Below are positions 17,685 to 26,039 of a stretch of 64,000 bases of DNA, piece by piece. Below the pieces are notes generated by a model, which saw only the letters and a list, made by a program, of their open reading frames with translations, was not told the origin of the DNA and searched no databases. Numbering within the stretch: the first letter of the stretch is position 1; every line of letters starts with the position of its first letter. Origin of the DNA: Elusimicrobiota bacterium (GTDB taxonomy: Bacteria; Elusimicrobiota; UBA8919); assembly GCA_028718185.1 (NCBI GenBank), contig JAQUMH010000001.1, positions 219,186 through 283,185 on the forward strand, read 5' to 3'. Both the position numbers and the translations under genes were made by a program.

Positions 17685-17713
17685 CTTATAATTTAAAATC
17701 AATTTTTTAACAA
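17685..17713 (-). promoter_or_regulatory. Promoter of the secretin gene
   Basis: TTGTTA (17708-17713) and TATAAG (17685-17690) on the minus strand with 17 bp spacing. The transcript would start near 17678, giving a leader of about 20 bases consisting mostly of the G10 tract. Confidence 0.5.
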
Positions 17714-17745
17714 CATCAATTTCTGTTAGAATTTGGAGTTATCAA

Positions 17746-18270
17746 TCAAATTTTTCTTAATATTAAAATAGCTAAAATCATTCCTATACAGCCAAAAATT
17801 GCATTATACTCCCTATTCTTAAAAATAGCAAGTTTTACGTCGAATTCCCCATTTTCCAATCCATATGGTTTTATCCCGGGTAACCATCGCCTTACATTCT
17901 TTTTATAATCAAGATATTTTTCTCCGAAAATATTTTTAAGTTCCTTTTCTTCCGAATTTATTTGTAAAGTATAAATTACAATAAAAAGTACTACAATAAA
18001 AGCTAAAATGTAAAAATTCCAAATAAATAAACCAAAACCAATGCCTATTAAAAGTGAACCGACATAAAGCGGGTTCCGGACATATTTATACGGACCAACA
18101 ATTGAAAGTATTTTATTTTTTCTAATATATCCGGCCGCCCAGACCCGTATAATTTCTCCAAAAAAAATAAAAATAATAGCCCAATAAAAAAGCATTTCGG
18201 TCTTCACTGCAAAATACAAAACTACGATAGCAAACAAAAAAGCAATAAACCTTCTTAAATTATTATACAT
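17746..18270 (-). CDS. Isoprenylcysteine methyltransferase-like membrane protein (ICMT/PEMT type)
   Basis: A 174-residue integral membrane protein with about five hydrophobic segments. The diagnostic block GPYKYVRNPLYVGSLLIGIGFGL is followed by EEKELKNIFGEKYLDYKKNVRRWLP. This is the SAM-binding core of the ICMT/phospholipid methyltransferase group. In bacteria these enzymes methylate diverse lipophilic substrates, and the target here is unknown. It lies downstream of lpxB, separated by about 245 bp of repeats. Confidence 0.8.
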   Translation of the reverse strand: MYNNLRRFIAFLFAIVVLYFAVKTEMLFYWAIIFIFFGEIIRVWAAGYIRKNKILSIVGPYKYVRNPLYVGSLLIGIGFGLFIWNFYILAFIVVLFIVIYTLQINSEEKELKNIFGEKYLDYKKNVRRWLPGIKPYGLENGEFDVKLAIFKNREYNAIFGCIGMILAILILRKI

Positions 18271-18329
18271 TTTTCTTTTATCTATCCTTTAAAAATACAA
18301 GAGTTTTTAATTAATACATCCGTATTTGT

Positions 18330-18490
18330 CGTCATTGCGGACATATTTGTTACACTCAGTGCCTACGATGCCACGAAGCAATCTCGATTTTCCCTAAGAA
18401 CGAGATTTAAGAAACAATATCATTCGTCGTAAAAAAAGCGAGATTGCCACGCCCGCCACTGAACCGTTGGCGGGCTCGCAATGACAGCCT
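18330..18490. repeat. REP-like composite element between lpxB and the ICMT gene
   Basis: This contains GTCATTGCGGAC, CGAAGCAATCTCG, GCGAGATTGCC and CTCGCAATGACAG segments, all parts of the GTCATTGCGAG/GAAGCAATCTC family. Nested inside is the perfect 8-bp hairpin GCCCGCCA/TGGCGGGC with loop CTGAACCGT at 18451-18475. No coding potential is seen in 18271-18515. Confidence 0.75.
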
Positions 18491-18515
18491 GACTGCCAAC
18501 AATTTTAACGAATAC

Positions 18516-19625
18516 CTATGACATTTTTTTAAACTCATCAAGAACTATTTTTGCAACTCTTCTCGTGGTCCCGGAAACACCAAACTTCTGCTTGATTTCC
18601 CTAAACTCTATTTTGGTTTTTTCATAAATTGATTTATTTTTTAATATTTCAATACATTTCTCCGCAATCTTTTCAGATGTTGCTTCTTTTTGAATCAATT
18701 CAGGACTAACCATTTTACCGGCAAGTATATTCACCATTCCGATATGTTTAATATTAATTAAGGCTTTAGCAATAGTGTATGTCAAAAAAGACGTCTTATA
18801 AACAATCACCATCGGTACACCTAAAATCATATTTTCTACCGTAGAAGTACCCGAAGACGTAATACAAAAATCCATCTTTGCTCTTTTCTTATAATTATCA
18901 TGCGGAATAAACTTTACTTTTTCAAAATTGAATTTAAAGTATTTCTTTATATATTCAGTAACCTTGTCTGAGAATACAGGAATAATACACTCTGCATTAT
19001 TAAACTCTTCTGATATTTTTAAAAATGCTTTGTAAAACGGAGTAAAATGTTTATTAATTTCCTGTATTCTGGAACCCGGCATCAATCCTATATTTAAGCA
19101 GTTATTTGAGTGACCACCCGGAAAATCAGGGATAATATCTAAAAACGGATGTCCTACAAATTCACAATCGATACCTGCATTCCGATAAATTTCCTTTTCA
19201 AACGGAAAAATAACCAATGCTTTTTTAATATATTTTTTTAGAGTTTTTAGCCGCCCTATTCTTGTCGCCCATACTTGCGGACAAATGAAATAAATAACAG
19301 GAATTTTATGTTTACTTGCCGCTTTGGCTATATGAATGTTAAAACCGTAATAATCTATCAGAACAACCCCGGCAGGTTTTTCTTTAATAAAAAACTGTTC
19401 TGCAATTTTAAGATCCCTTTTGAGTCTAACCAGATTTTTTACCGGTTCCCAGAAACCGATAATCGAAGCGTCAGCTATCCTGTCAAAAATGTTTCCAACG
19501 GAAGCCATTTTACTTCCACCGAACCCGCATATTTCAACCTGAGGATTTTGAATTTTAAGTTCTTTTATTAAATTTGACCCGTGTAAATCTCCGGACGGAT
19601 CCCCTGCAGATATAAAAATCTTCAT
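18516..19625 (-). CDS. lpxB: Lipid-A-disaccharide synthase
   Basis: A 369-residue GT19 enzyme that joins lipid X and UDP-2,3-diacylglucosamine to form the beta-1,6 lipid A disaccharide at the inner-membrane face. The N-terminal SAGDPSGDLHG and later GLMPGSRIQEI and TSSGTSTVENMILGVPMVIVYKTS motifs are characteristic. The length is standard. It starts 2 bp after the Gfo/Idh-type gene stop, the last step of the lipid A genes in this leftward run. Confidence 0.96.
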   Translation of the reverse strand: MKIFISAGDPSGDLHGSNLIKELKIQNPQVEICGFGGSKMASVGNIFDRIADASIIGFWEPVKNLVRLKRDLKIAEQFFIKEKPAGVVLIDYYGFNIHIAKAASKHKIPVIYFICPQVWATRIGRLKTLKKYIKKALVIFPFEKEIYRNAGIDCEFVGHPFLDIIPDFPGGHSNNCLNIGLMPGSRIQEINKHFTPFYKAFLKISEEFNNAECIIPVFSDKVTEYIKKYFKFNFEKVKFIPHDNYKKRAKMDFCITSSGTSTVENMILGVPMVIVYKTSFLTYTIAKALINIKHIGMVNILAGKMVSPELIQKEATSEKIAEKCIEILKNKSIYEKTKIEFREIKQKFGVSGTTRRVAKIVLDEFKKMS

Positions 19626-19627
19626 AT

Positions 19628-20551
19628 TTACAATTTCATCTTTTTCAGTATTTCAATAGCAACTTCCAATGCATTCCTTCCATGTTCCCCGGTTACTAAA
19701 GGCTTTTCACTGGTTTTTATACAATTAACAAAATGTTCGAGTTCTCTTTTTAACGGTTCTTCTTTTTTTAACCTGGGTTTTATAATCTTAATGTCCGACA
19801 ACGAAGTTACAACATCTGACTTCTTCTTATAAATCTTCAAATTCTGGTCCATATAATCAAGTGAAATATAAGTATCATCCTGAAAAATCCGTATTTTTCT
19901 GAATTTATTAAGCGAAACACGTGATGCTGAGATATTAGCAACACATCCATTTTCGAATTTCAAACGAACATTAGCAATATCTTCATTTTGTGATAAAACT
20001 TTTGCCCCAATAACATCCATTTGAACTATTTTTGAATTAACAAGAGTTAAAATAATATCTATGTCATGAATCATTAAATCCATAACAACGCCTATATGCG
20101 CCATACGCGGATTATAGGGACCAAGCCGTTGTGCCTCGATAAATTTTGGCAATTTTATGTATTTTTGTGCTTCTATCACAGCGGTGTTAAATCTTTCTAC
20201 ATGCCCTATCTGAAGAATAACGTTCTTTTCATTAGCAATTTTAAGTAATTTCTCTGCATGTAAAATATTATCAGTAATGGGTTTTTCAACCAGGCAATGA
20301 ATCCCTGCTTCCAGAAAATCTTTTGCTAATTGATAATGCAAGGGAGTCGGGACTACGATGCTTACAGCATCAATTTTCCCTAGAAAGTCTTTATAATCTG
20401 TAAAATATTGCGTATTATATTTTTTAGCAATTTTCTCGGATATTTTTTTATCCGTATCGCAAACACCGGCAAATTCTATATCACTAAGTTGCGAATATAT
20501 TCTTGCATGATGCTGCCCTAATGAACCGACACCAACAACACCTATTCTCAT
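19628..20551 (-). CDS. Gfo/Idh/MocA-family oxidoreductase in the lpx cluster
   Basis: A 307-residue NAD(P)-dependent sugar oxidoreductase. GVGSLGQHHARIYSQ forms the Rossmann loop, CLVEKPITDN the conserved EKP motif with the active-site Lys, and the C-terminal half has the Gfo/Idh alpha/beta domain. Such genes recur between lpxI/lpxA and lpxB in several phyla. The family includes GnnA, which oxidises UDP-GlcNAc for amide-linked lipid A, but no aminotransferase GnnB lies beside it, so that role is unproven. It is 2 bp from lpxB, probably cotranscribed. Confidence 0.85.
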   Translation of the reverse strand: MRIGVVGVGSLGQHHARIYSQLSDIEFAGVCDTDKKISEKIAKKYNTQYFTDYKDFLGKIDAVSIVVPTPLHYQLAKDFLEAGIHCLVEKPITDNILHAEKLLKIANEKNVILQIGHVERFNTAVIEAQKYIKLPKFIEAQRLGPYNPRMAHIGVVMDLMIHDIDIILTLVNSKIVQMDVIGAKVLSQNEDIANVRLKFENGCVANISASRVSLNKFRKIRIFQDDTYISLDYMDQNLKIYKKKSDVVTSLSDIKIIKPRLKKEEPLKRELEHFVNCIKTSEKPLVTGEHGRNALEVAIEILKKMKL

Positions 20552-20574
20552 AAAATTATCCTAAAGTAACACAA

Positions 20575-20700
20575 GATAAGCAAAGCTTCGCTTTGCAGTT
20601 ACAAACCAATTGATAGTATAGCCGCACATTGAAATTCCTATACATTAAATTAGGGCGACCAAGGTCGCCCCTACGCGTAGGGGCAAGGTTTGCCTGCCCT
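20575..20700. repeat. Composite hairpin repeat island
   Basis: This contains GCAAAGC/GCTTTGC (20580-20596) followed by AGTTACAAA, then CATTGAAATTCCTATACATT, GGGCGACC-AA-GGTCGCCC (20653-20670), the palindrome CTACGCGTAG and a GGGGCAAGG/TTTGCCTGCCC part. Closely related pieces recur at 50118-50210 and 53930-54115. Confidence 0.75.
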
Positions 20701-20728
20701 ATTTTTTATTATATTCCCAAACGATAAA

Positions 20729-21058
20729 TTACCATTTTTTGAATATAAAAATAACTGCCAAAATTATAAAGCTGAAACCAACAAGGTAATTCCATTTAAA
20801 ATCTTCTTTTAAGTAAATTATTGAAAATATTGAAAAAATCACAAGTGTTATTACTTCTTGAATCGTCTTTAACTGTGCAGCTGAAAACTGGGAATGTCCC
20901 CATCTGTTTGCCGGAACCTGAAAACAATATTCCACAAATGCAATAAGCCAACTTATCAAAATGACTTTTCCTAAAGGTGAACTTTTATATTTTAAATGTC
21001 CATACCATGCAATCGTCATAAATATATTTGATATGGTCAGTAAAACAACTGTTCTCAT
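20729..21058 (-). CDS. DMT-superfamily small membrane protein (DUF486)
   Basis: A 109-residue protein with four hydrophobic helices. It matches the DUF486 family through TISNIFMTIAWYGHLKY, SWLIAFVEYCFQVPANRWGHSQFSAAQLKTIQEVITL and YLKEDFKWNYLVGF. The family is placed in the drug/metabolite transporter superfamily, but no substrate is established. It starts 4 bp after the lpxI stop and is cotranscribed, yet need not take part in lipid A synthesis. Confidence 0.85.
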   Translation of the reverse strand: MRTVVLLTISNIFMTIAWYGHLKYKSSPLGKVILISWLIAFVEYCFQVPANRWGHSQFSAAQLKTIQEVITLVIFSIFSIIYLKEDFKWNYLVGFSFIILAVIFIFKKW

Positions 21059-21062
21059 TTAT

Positions 21063-21854
21063 TCATTTAATTGCTAATATGCAAATTTCATTTTCATTAG
21101 CGAATTTTATTACTTCATCCATTTCCAATATAAGAGTTTTGTCCGATTCAACAGCCATTACAGATGATTTGGCGTTTTTTAATGTTTCAATTGTTTTCAA
21201 ACCTACAATAGGTATATCAAACCGCATATCCTGGTTAGGTCTGGCTGCTTTGATAACTACAAAATCCTTTGTAATTTCTCCCGCTCTTCTTATACATTCG
21301 TCGGTTCCTTCCATAGCTTCTACTGCCACAATAGATTTATCTTTTACACAGATGGTTTGACCTATATCAGAATGTGCAACTTCTCTTGCAATTTTATATC
21401 CAAATTCAATATCTTCTTTTTGTGTTTTGTCAGGTTTTCTTTTGGTAAGAAGTCCTGCTTTTGGGATAAAATCGGAAAGGTATGTGTTCGAAGGTATAAA
21501 CTTAATACCTTCTCTTTCCAGTTCACTGCATACCGCAGAAAGAAGTGAGTCGGCTGTTTTTGATTTAAGTTTTGCAAGTAATGCGAGTGCTTTTAAATCA
21601 GGTTTTACAGAAAAGAGTTTGGTATGTTTTACCTGACCTGCCATTATACATTTTTCTATTTTTTCTTTTTTTAATATTTCAATAAGTTTTGAAAGCTGTC
21701 CTACATTTATCCAGTAAGTTTTATCTGCAATACTTTCAATTGTTTTATCTGTTTCATCAAAAAGAGCGATGGCAATAACTTTTTCTCCTCTCTTTTTTGC
21801 TTGTCTTGTGAAAATTAAAGGAAAGTTACCATTGCCTGCTATCAATCCAATCAT
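21063..21854 (-). CDS. lpxI: UDP-2,3-diacylglucosamine pyrophosphatase LpxI
   Basis: A 263-residue LpxI, which hydrolyses UDP-2,3-diacylglucosamine to lipid X and UMP and replaces the unrelated LpxH in many phyla. Family blocks are GLIAGNGNFPLIFTRQAKKRG, AGQVKHTKLF, VCVKDKSIVAVEAMEGTDECIRRAGE and KAARPNQDMRFDIPIVGLKTIE, with the acidic EGTD residues in the catalytic domain. It lies 15 bp after lpxA, consistent with pathway order. Confidence 0.94.
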   Translation of the reverse strand: MIGLIAGNGNFPLIFTRQAKKRGEKVIAIALFDETDKTIESIADKTYWINVGQLSKLIEILKKEKIEKCIMAGQVKHTKLFSVKPDLKALALLAKLKSKTADSLLSAVCSELEREGIKFIPSNTYLSDFIPKAGLLTKRKPDKTQKEDIEFGYKIAREVAHSDIGQTICVKDKSIVAVEAMEGTDECIRRAGEITKDFVVIKAARPNQDMRFDIPIVGLKTIETLKNAKSSVMAVESDKTLILEMDEVIKFANENEICILAIK

Positions 21855-21869
21855 AGTTTTTTTCTTTGT

Positions 21870-22661
21870 TTATTCAGAATCGTCTTCAGTAGGTCTTCCG
21901 GGTCTTGTAATCCCTCGTTTAGAATTCTTTATGAAATCTATAAATTCTTTAACTTCTTTGGAAGGATTTGAGGCATAGAGCTGGTCAATAGCTTCCGCAA
22001 CAATAAGTCCTGATGTGAAAACAGTTTTGTATGTTGATTTTATATCACTTATGTGTTTTTCGGTAAAATTGTGCCTTTTTAAACCTACAATATTAAGTCC
22101 AACAAGTTTTGCTCTGTCACCCTGCGCCTGACAGAACGGAGGCACATCCAGAACCACCATTGCACCACCACCAAGCATAACATATCTTCCTATTTTTACA
22201 AACTGATGTACAGCAACCAACCCGCTTATCACAACATTGTCCCCTACTTCCACATGCCCGGCAAGTGTCGATGCATTTGACATTATCACATTATTACCTA
22301 CTATGCAATCGTGCCCGACATGTGTATATGCCTGAAGCATACAATTGTTACCTATTTCAGTAACACCATGTGCAGATGTTCCGCGATTTAACGTAGCACA
22401 TTCTCTTACTATACAATTATCGCCCAAAACGACTTTTGTTTTTTCATTTTTGTATTTTAAATCCTGCGGAGCAGTACCTATAAAAACCGAAGAAAATATC
22501 TTACAATCCTTACCTATTTCTGCATATTCAATTACCGAAAAAGCACCAACCGCAGTCCCGCTTTTTATTCTTACATCTTTTCCAATAATTGAATAAGGAC
22601 CTATTTCAACGTCTTTATCAATTTCTGCCGATTTATCAATTATAGCAGTTGTGTGAATCAT
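21870..22661 (-). CDS. lpxA: UDP-N-acetylglucosamine acyltransferase
   Basis: A 263-residue left-handed beta-helix acyltransferase, the first step of lipid A synthesis. Hexapeptide repeats (IDKSAEIDKDVEIGPYSIIG onward) are followed by the catalytic-His region AYTHVGHDCIVGNNVIMSN and a C-terminal helical domain (KRHNFTEKHISDIK). The size matches LpxA. It starts 20 bp after the lpxC/fabZ fusion stop. Confidence 0.95.
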   Translation of the reverse strand: MIHTTAIIDKSAEIDKDVEIGPYSIIGKDVRIKSGTAVGAFSVIEYAEIGKDCKIFSSVFIGTAPQDLKYKNEKTKVVLGDNCIVRECATLNRGTSAHGVTEIGNNCMLQAYTHVGHDCIVGNNVIMSNASTLAGHVEVGDNVVISGLVAVHQFVKIGRYVMLGGGAMVVLDVPPFCQAQGDRAKLVGLNIVGLKRHNFTEKHISDIKSTYKTVFTSGLIVAEAIDQLYASNPSKEVKEFIDFIKNSKRGITRPGRPTEDDSE

Positions 22662-22681
22662 GTTACACCTCGCGAATTTTT

Positions 22682-23995
22682 TTAGGGTTTATCAACTAAA
22701 ATGAATGTAAATTCAGCTTCTGTTACCGGCTTTCCTTCCACATATGCACAACCTCTTACTATACCTGTTGTTTGTTTTGCCCGCACCACTTCAATATCCA
22801 AATAAACTGTATCCCCGGGTAAAACCGGTTTTCTGAATTTAACATTATTTATTGACATAAAATATGCCAATTTCTTATTTTTTAAATCAGGTCTCGCCAG
22901 AAGTAATACGCATGAAGTTTGAGCAAGCGCTTCGACGATTAAAACACCGGGCATTATAGGTCTTTCGGGAAAATGCCCCTGAAAAAAAGGCTCACCTGCA
23001 GAAACATTTTTTATTCCGACAGCTCTTTTTAATTCTTCCACTAAAATCACTTTATCAACAAAAAGAAACGGAAATCTATGCGGTATAATTGATTTGACTT
23101 CATCTATATCAACCATTTTCCCTTCAGGTATCTGCCATGAGGATTTTTCTGATAAAGATGACTTACCTGTAATTTCTGAAGCAATTTTTTTGGCAAATTC
23201 TATATTATTTTTATGACCGCATTTTAAAGCCGAAATTTCCATTTTTAATGAATTAGCAAGCAATGAAATATCACCGATTAAATCAAGAATTTTATGACGT
23301 ACGAACTCATCTTCAAATCTAAGTTTCGTATGGATTTTTTTAGCACCTATTACTATAGCGTTTTCTAAATTACCGCCTTTTGCAAGCCCTTTGCTTTTCA
23401 ACGCCTCAATTTCATAATCAAAACAATATGTTCTTGCCGGTGCAATTTCCTTTTCAAATATTTCCGGTGTTATATCAATGCTAAAAAACTGGGTTTTCAA
23501 TAAAGGATGATTATATACTACCGTGCATGAAATACTGAATTTATCAGAAGGGACCGCAGTTATTAAAACATCACCGTTTTTATAAACGACCGGTTTTGAA
23601 ATGTTTAATATTTTCTTTTCACTTGTTAGTTCTGTTATACCTGCTTTCTTTATAAGTTCAACAAACGGCAATGCACTACCGTCTGCCACCGGAGGCTCAT
23701 TGGAATTCATTTCAATAACTAAATTATCTACCCCAAAAACAAATAACGCCGCAAGTAGATGTTCTATGGTATGAATTGATGTTTTCTCATCTAAGCCGAC
23801 AGTTGTACCCCGGACAGTTGTCAAGACATTAGAAATATCTGCTTTTATTTGCGGTTGCCCGGGCAAATCAGTCCGGACAAAGACTATCCCTGTATTTTCA
23901 GGAGCAGGTTTTAATTTAATTGAAACATTATTTCCGGTATGAAGCCCGATTCCTGAATATGAAACCTCTTTTGAAATTGTCTTTTGTTTTTCCAT
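22682..23995 (-). CDS. Bifunctional LpxC deacetylase / FabZ dehydratase fusion
   Basis: A 437-residue fusion. Residues 1 to about 290 are LpxC, the zinc enzyme that deacetylates UDP-3-O-acyl-GlcNAc: HTIEHLLAAL, EPPVADGSALPF, HKILDLIGD and KCGHKNN carry the zinc and catalytic residues. Residues from about 300 are FabZ, the 3-hydroxyacyl-ACP dehydratase: IPHRFPFLFVDKV and GHFPERPIMPGVLIVEALAQ with its catalytic His and Glu. The fusion is known from Bacteroidetes and several other diderm phyla and couples lipid A commitment with fatty acid elongation. It sits in order between lpxD and lpxA. Confidence 0.96.
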   Translation of the reverse strand: MEKQKTISKEVSYSGIGLHTGNNVSIKLKPAPENTGIVFVRTDLPGQPQIKADISNVLTTVRGTTVGLDEKTSIHTIEHLLAALFVFGVDNLVIEMNSNEPPVADGSALPFVELIKKAGITELTSEKKILNISKPVVYKNGDVLITAVPSDKFSISCTVVYNHPLLKTQFFSIDITPEIFEKEIAPARTYCFDYEIEALKSKGLAKGGNLENAIVIGAKKIHTKLRFEDEFVRHKILDLIGDISLLANSLKMEISALKCGHKNNIEFAKKIASEITGKSSLSEKSSWQIPEGKMVDIDEVKSIIPHRFPFLFVDKVILVEELKRAVGIKNVSAGEPFFQGHFPERPIMPGVLIVEALAQTSCVLLLARPDLKNKKLAYFMSINNVKFRKPVLPGDTVYLDIEVVRAKQTTGIVRGCAYVEGKPVTEAEFTFILVDKP

Positions 23996-24052
23996 AAAAC
24001 CTCGCTGATTTACGCAGATTTAATCGTCAATCTGCATAGTAATCGGTGATTA

Positions 24053-25063
24053 TTAGCATTGTTTCTTAAGTTTTTTAAATTCTTCAAATAGCTCGGGTAA
24101 TCTCTGGATTAAAGCATAAATCCTCATTGCTTGTTTATGTGGTCTTGCAGGATAACCAGATACTGTCTCTTTGGACTGAACATTACCAATAACACCGGCT
24201 TGAGCAGCAACTATAGCACCATCTCCAATTGTTATATGTCCGGCAAATCCTGCTTGCCCGCCTATAGTAACACCATTGCCTATTTTGGTGCTTCCTGAAA
24301 TTCCCACTTGGGCAACTATTATAGAGTTTTCTCCGATTTGAACATTATGAGCAATCTGAACAAGGTTATCTATTTTTGTTCCTTTACCTATAAAAGTTTT
24401 TCCGGTTGTTGCCCTATCAACTGTCACATTAGCACCAATTTCAACATCATCTCCGATTTCAACGATTCCTATCTGAGGAATTTTCTTTAAAACACCGTTT
24501 TCCGGAACATAACCAAATCCATCAGAACCAATAACTGTCCCGGAATGAATAATAACATTATTGCCGATTATAATATTTTCCCTAATTGTCACGTTGGAAT
24601 AAATAAGACAATTTTTACCAATTTTAACATTTCTTCCAATATAGCAATTCGGATAAACAATCGTACCTGTATTTATTTCCGCATTATCCCCGATTACCGT
24701 AAAATCAGATATAGCAACATTATCTTTGACTACTGCCGACTTAGATATCGAACATTTTTCGGATATTCCTGACGGATGTTTTTCTCTTTCTTTAGCAATA
24801 TATATAAGTATTTTTGTATAAGATAAGTACGGATTTTTTGAAACTATCGCAGGAATTCTGACTTTAGATTTTTGGGCTTCTGATATTACTATTGCTGATG
24901 CTTTTGTCGTCTCTACAAATTGGATGTATTTGGGATTTGAAACAAATGTAATATCGCCTTCTTTTGCTTCTTCAATTCCCGCAATATTAGTAATAATCGT
25001 ATTTTCGTTTCCAAAAACTTCATCACCTGTAATTCCAGCAATTTCTTTTAATGTTTTTTTCAC
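24053..25063 (-). CDS. lpxD: UDP-3-O-(3-hydroxyacyl)glucosamine N-acyltransferase
   Basis: A 336-residue LpxD, the third enzyme of lipid A synthesis. An N-terminal uridine-binding domain ([34 protein letters not shown]) precedes a hexapeptide-repeat beta-helix containing [12 protein letters not shown] and the catalytic-His segment [17 protein letters not shown], and a C-terminal helix. Length is typical. The gap before it (25064-25174) holds a hairpin repeat. Confidence 0.95.
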   Translation of the reverse strand: MKKTLKEIAGITGDEVFGNENTIITNIAGIEEAKEGDITFVSNPKYIQFVETTKASAIVISEAQKSKVRIPAIVSKNPYLSYTKILIYIAKEREKHPSGISEKCSISKSAVVKDNVAISDFTVIGDNAEINTGTIVYPNCYIGRNVKIGKNCLIYSNVTIRENIIIGNNVIIHSGTVIGSDGFGYVPENGVLKKIPQIGIVEIGDDVEIGANVTVDRATTGKTFIGKGTKIDNLVQIAHNVQIGENSIIVAQVGISGSTKIGNGVTIGGQAGFAGHITIGDGAIVAAQAGVIGNVQSKETVSGYPARPHKQAMRIYALIQRLPELFEEFKKLKKQC

Positions 25064-25121
25064 GCTTATAGTCCCGCTGTGAATAGATTTTCAAATCCAA
25101 ATGTCCAGTTGTCGTTATGAT

Positions 25122-25146
25122 AGATCCCGAATCGAGTTCGGGATAG
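25122..25146. repeat. Hairpin ATCCCGAA/TTCGGGAT between ompH and lpxD
   Basis: A perfect 8-bp stem with loop TCGAG, within GATAGATCCCGAA...GATAGATTTCG. There is no T tract on either side, so it is unlikely to be an intrinsic terminator. A similar TCCCGAT-AT-ATCGGGA palindrome lies at about 50228. Confidence 0.55.
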
Positions 25147-25174
25147 ATTTCGTAATGACTTAATAGGACGAAAT

Positions 25175-25999
25175 CTATTTTAATTTCTTTATTACTTTTT
25201 CTGTTATATCCTGTACTTCTTCTCCGTAAATAATAAGGCTGGAATCTATAACAACGGTTAAGCCTTCTTCATCAGATACTTCTCTTATAACATCGTATAT
25301 TTTTCCAAAAAGATTTTTCTTAATTTTACTATTTATCGCTTTTTCTTCCTGTTTTGTTGATTCCAGATATTTCACGAGATCTTTTTTTTGTTTTTCAAGG
25401 TTACTTTTTTTTAATTTTATATCATCTGCTGTAAATGTCGGCGAAGATATTTCAGGTATCATATTTAGAACTCCAGTTGATGCAGTAATTGCCGTATTAG
25501 ATGAACTACTGTTACCTACAGCAGCGCCTGACATTGCTACAGCCCCGCTAGATGAACTAATGTTGCCTACAGCACCGCCTAACAATGCAACAGCCCCACT
25601 AGATAAACTGATATTTCCTACAGCCCCACTTGACGTTTTAACCGGTTCACCGTATGAATATGCAGTTACCGGAGCCGCCACCGGTATCAGCATAGCTTCC
25701 TGTTTAGCTTTTTCATATTTTTTAAGCTGTTCTTCCATGTTTTCGATTTCATTTTCAACTGAATCAATCTGATTTTGAAAATTTTCTATATTAGTTTTAC
25801 GGGTTTGTAAACTCGCGGAAAGGTCTTCTTTAATCTTTTTCGCTTCAGGATATACTTCTATTATACGATTTATATCGACAGAGCCAATCCGCTGACCGGA
25901 AATTGTAGCAGAATAAACACTGCCAAAAGTCATACAACCCACAGCAATAAATAAGATAAATATTTTATTTACGTTTTTTAGTCTAAGACTATATCCCAT
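25175..25999 (-). CDS. OmpH/Skp-family periplasmic chaperone with repetitive insert
   Basis: A 274-residue protein with a signal peptide (KIFILFIAVGCMTFGSVYSA) and the Skp start IGSVDINRIIEVYPEAKKIKEDL. Two long coiled-coil arms (about residues 60-105 and 185-225) flank a Gly/Ser/Ala/Val-rich insert. The insert holds three units of about 17 residues (GAVGNISLSSGAVALLG and variants) where classical Skp (about 160 residues) has its tentacle tip. Skp escorts unfolded outer-membrane proteins to the BAM machine, and the gene sits 40 bp after bamA. The ATG at 25999 follows GAGG by a good distance; an in-frame GTG at 26011 overlaps that site. Confidence 0.82.
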   Translation of the reverse strand: MGYSLRLKNVNKIFILFIAVGCMTFGSVYSATISGQRIGSVDINRIIEVYPEAKKIKEDLSASLQTRKTNIENFQNQIDSVENEIENMEEQLKKYEKAKQEAMLIPVAAPVTAYSYGEPVKTSSGAVGNISLSSGAVALLGGAVGNISSSSGAVAMSGAAVGNSSSSNTAITASTGVLNMIPEISSPTFTADDIKLKKSNLEKQKKDLVKYLESTKQEEKAINSKIKKNLFGKIYDVIREVSDEEGLTVVIDSSLIIYGEEVQDITEKVIKKLK

Positions 26000-26039
26000 A
26001 ATTTTCCTCACCCCGTTTGAGTACGGGCAGATAAAATAT

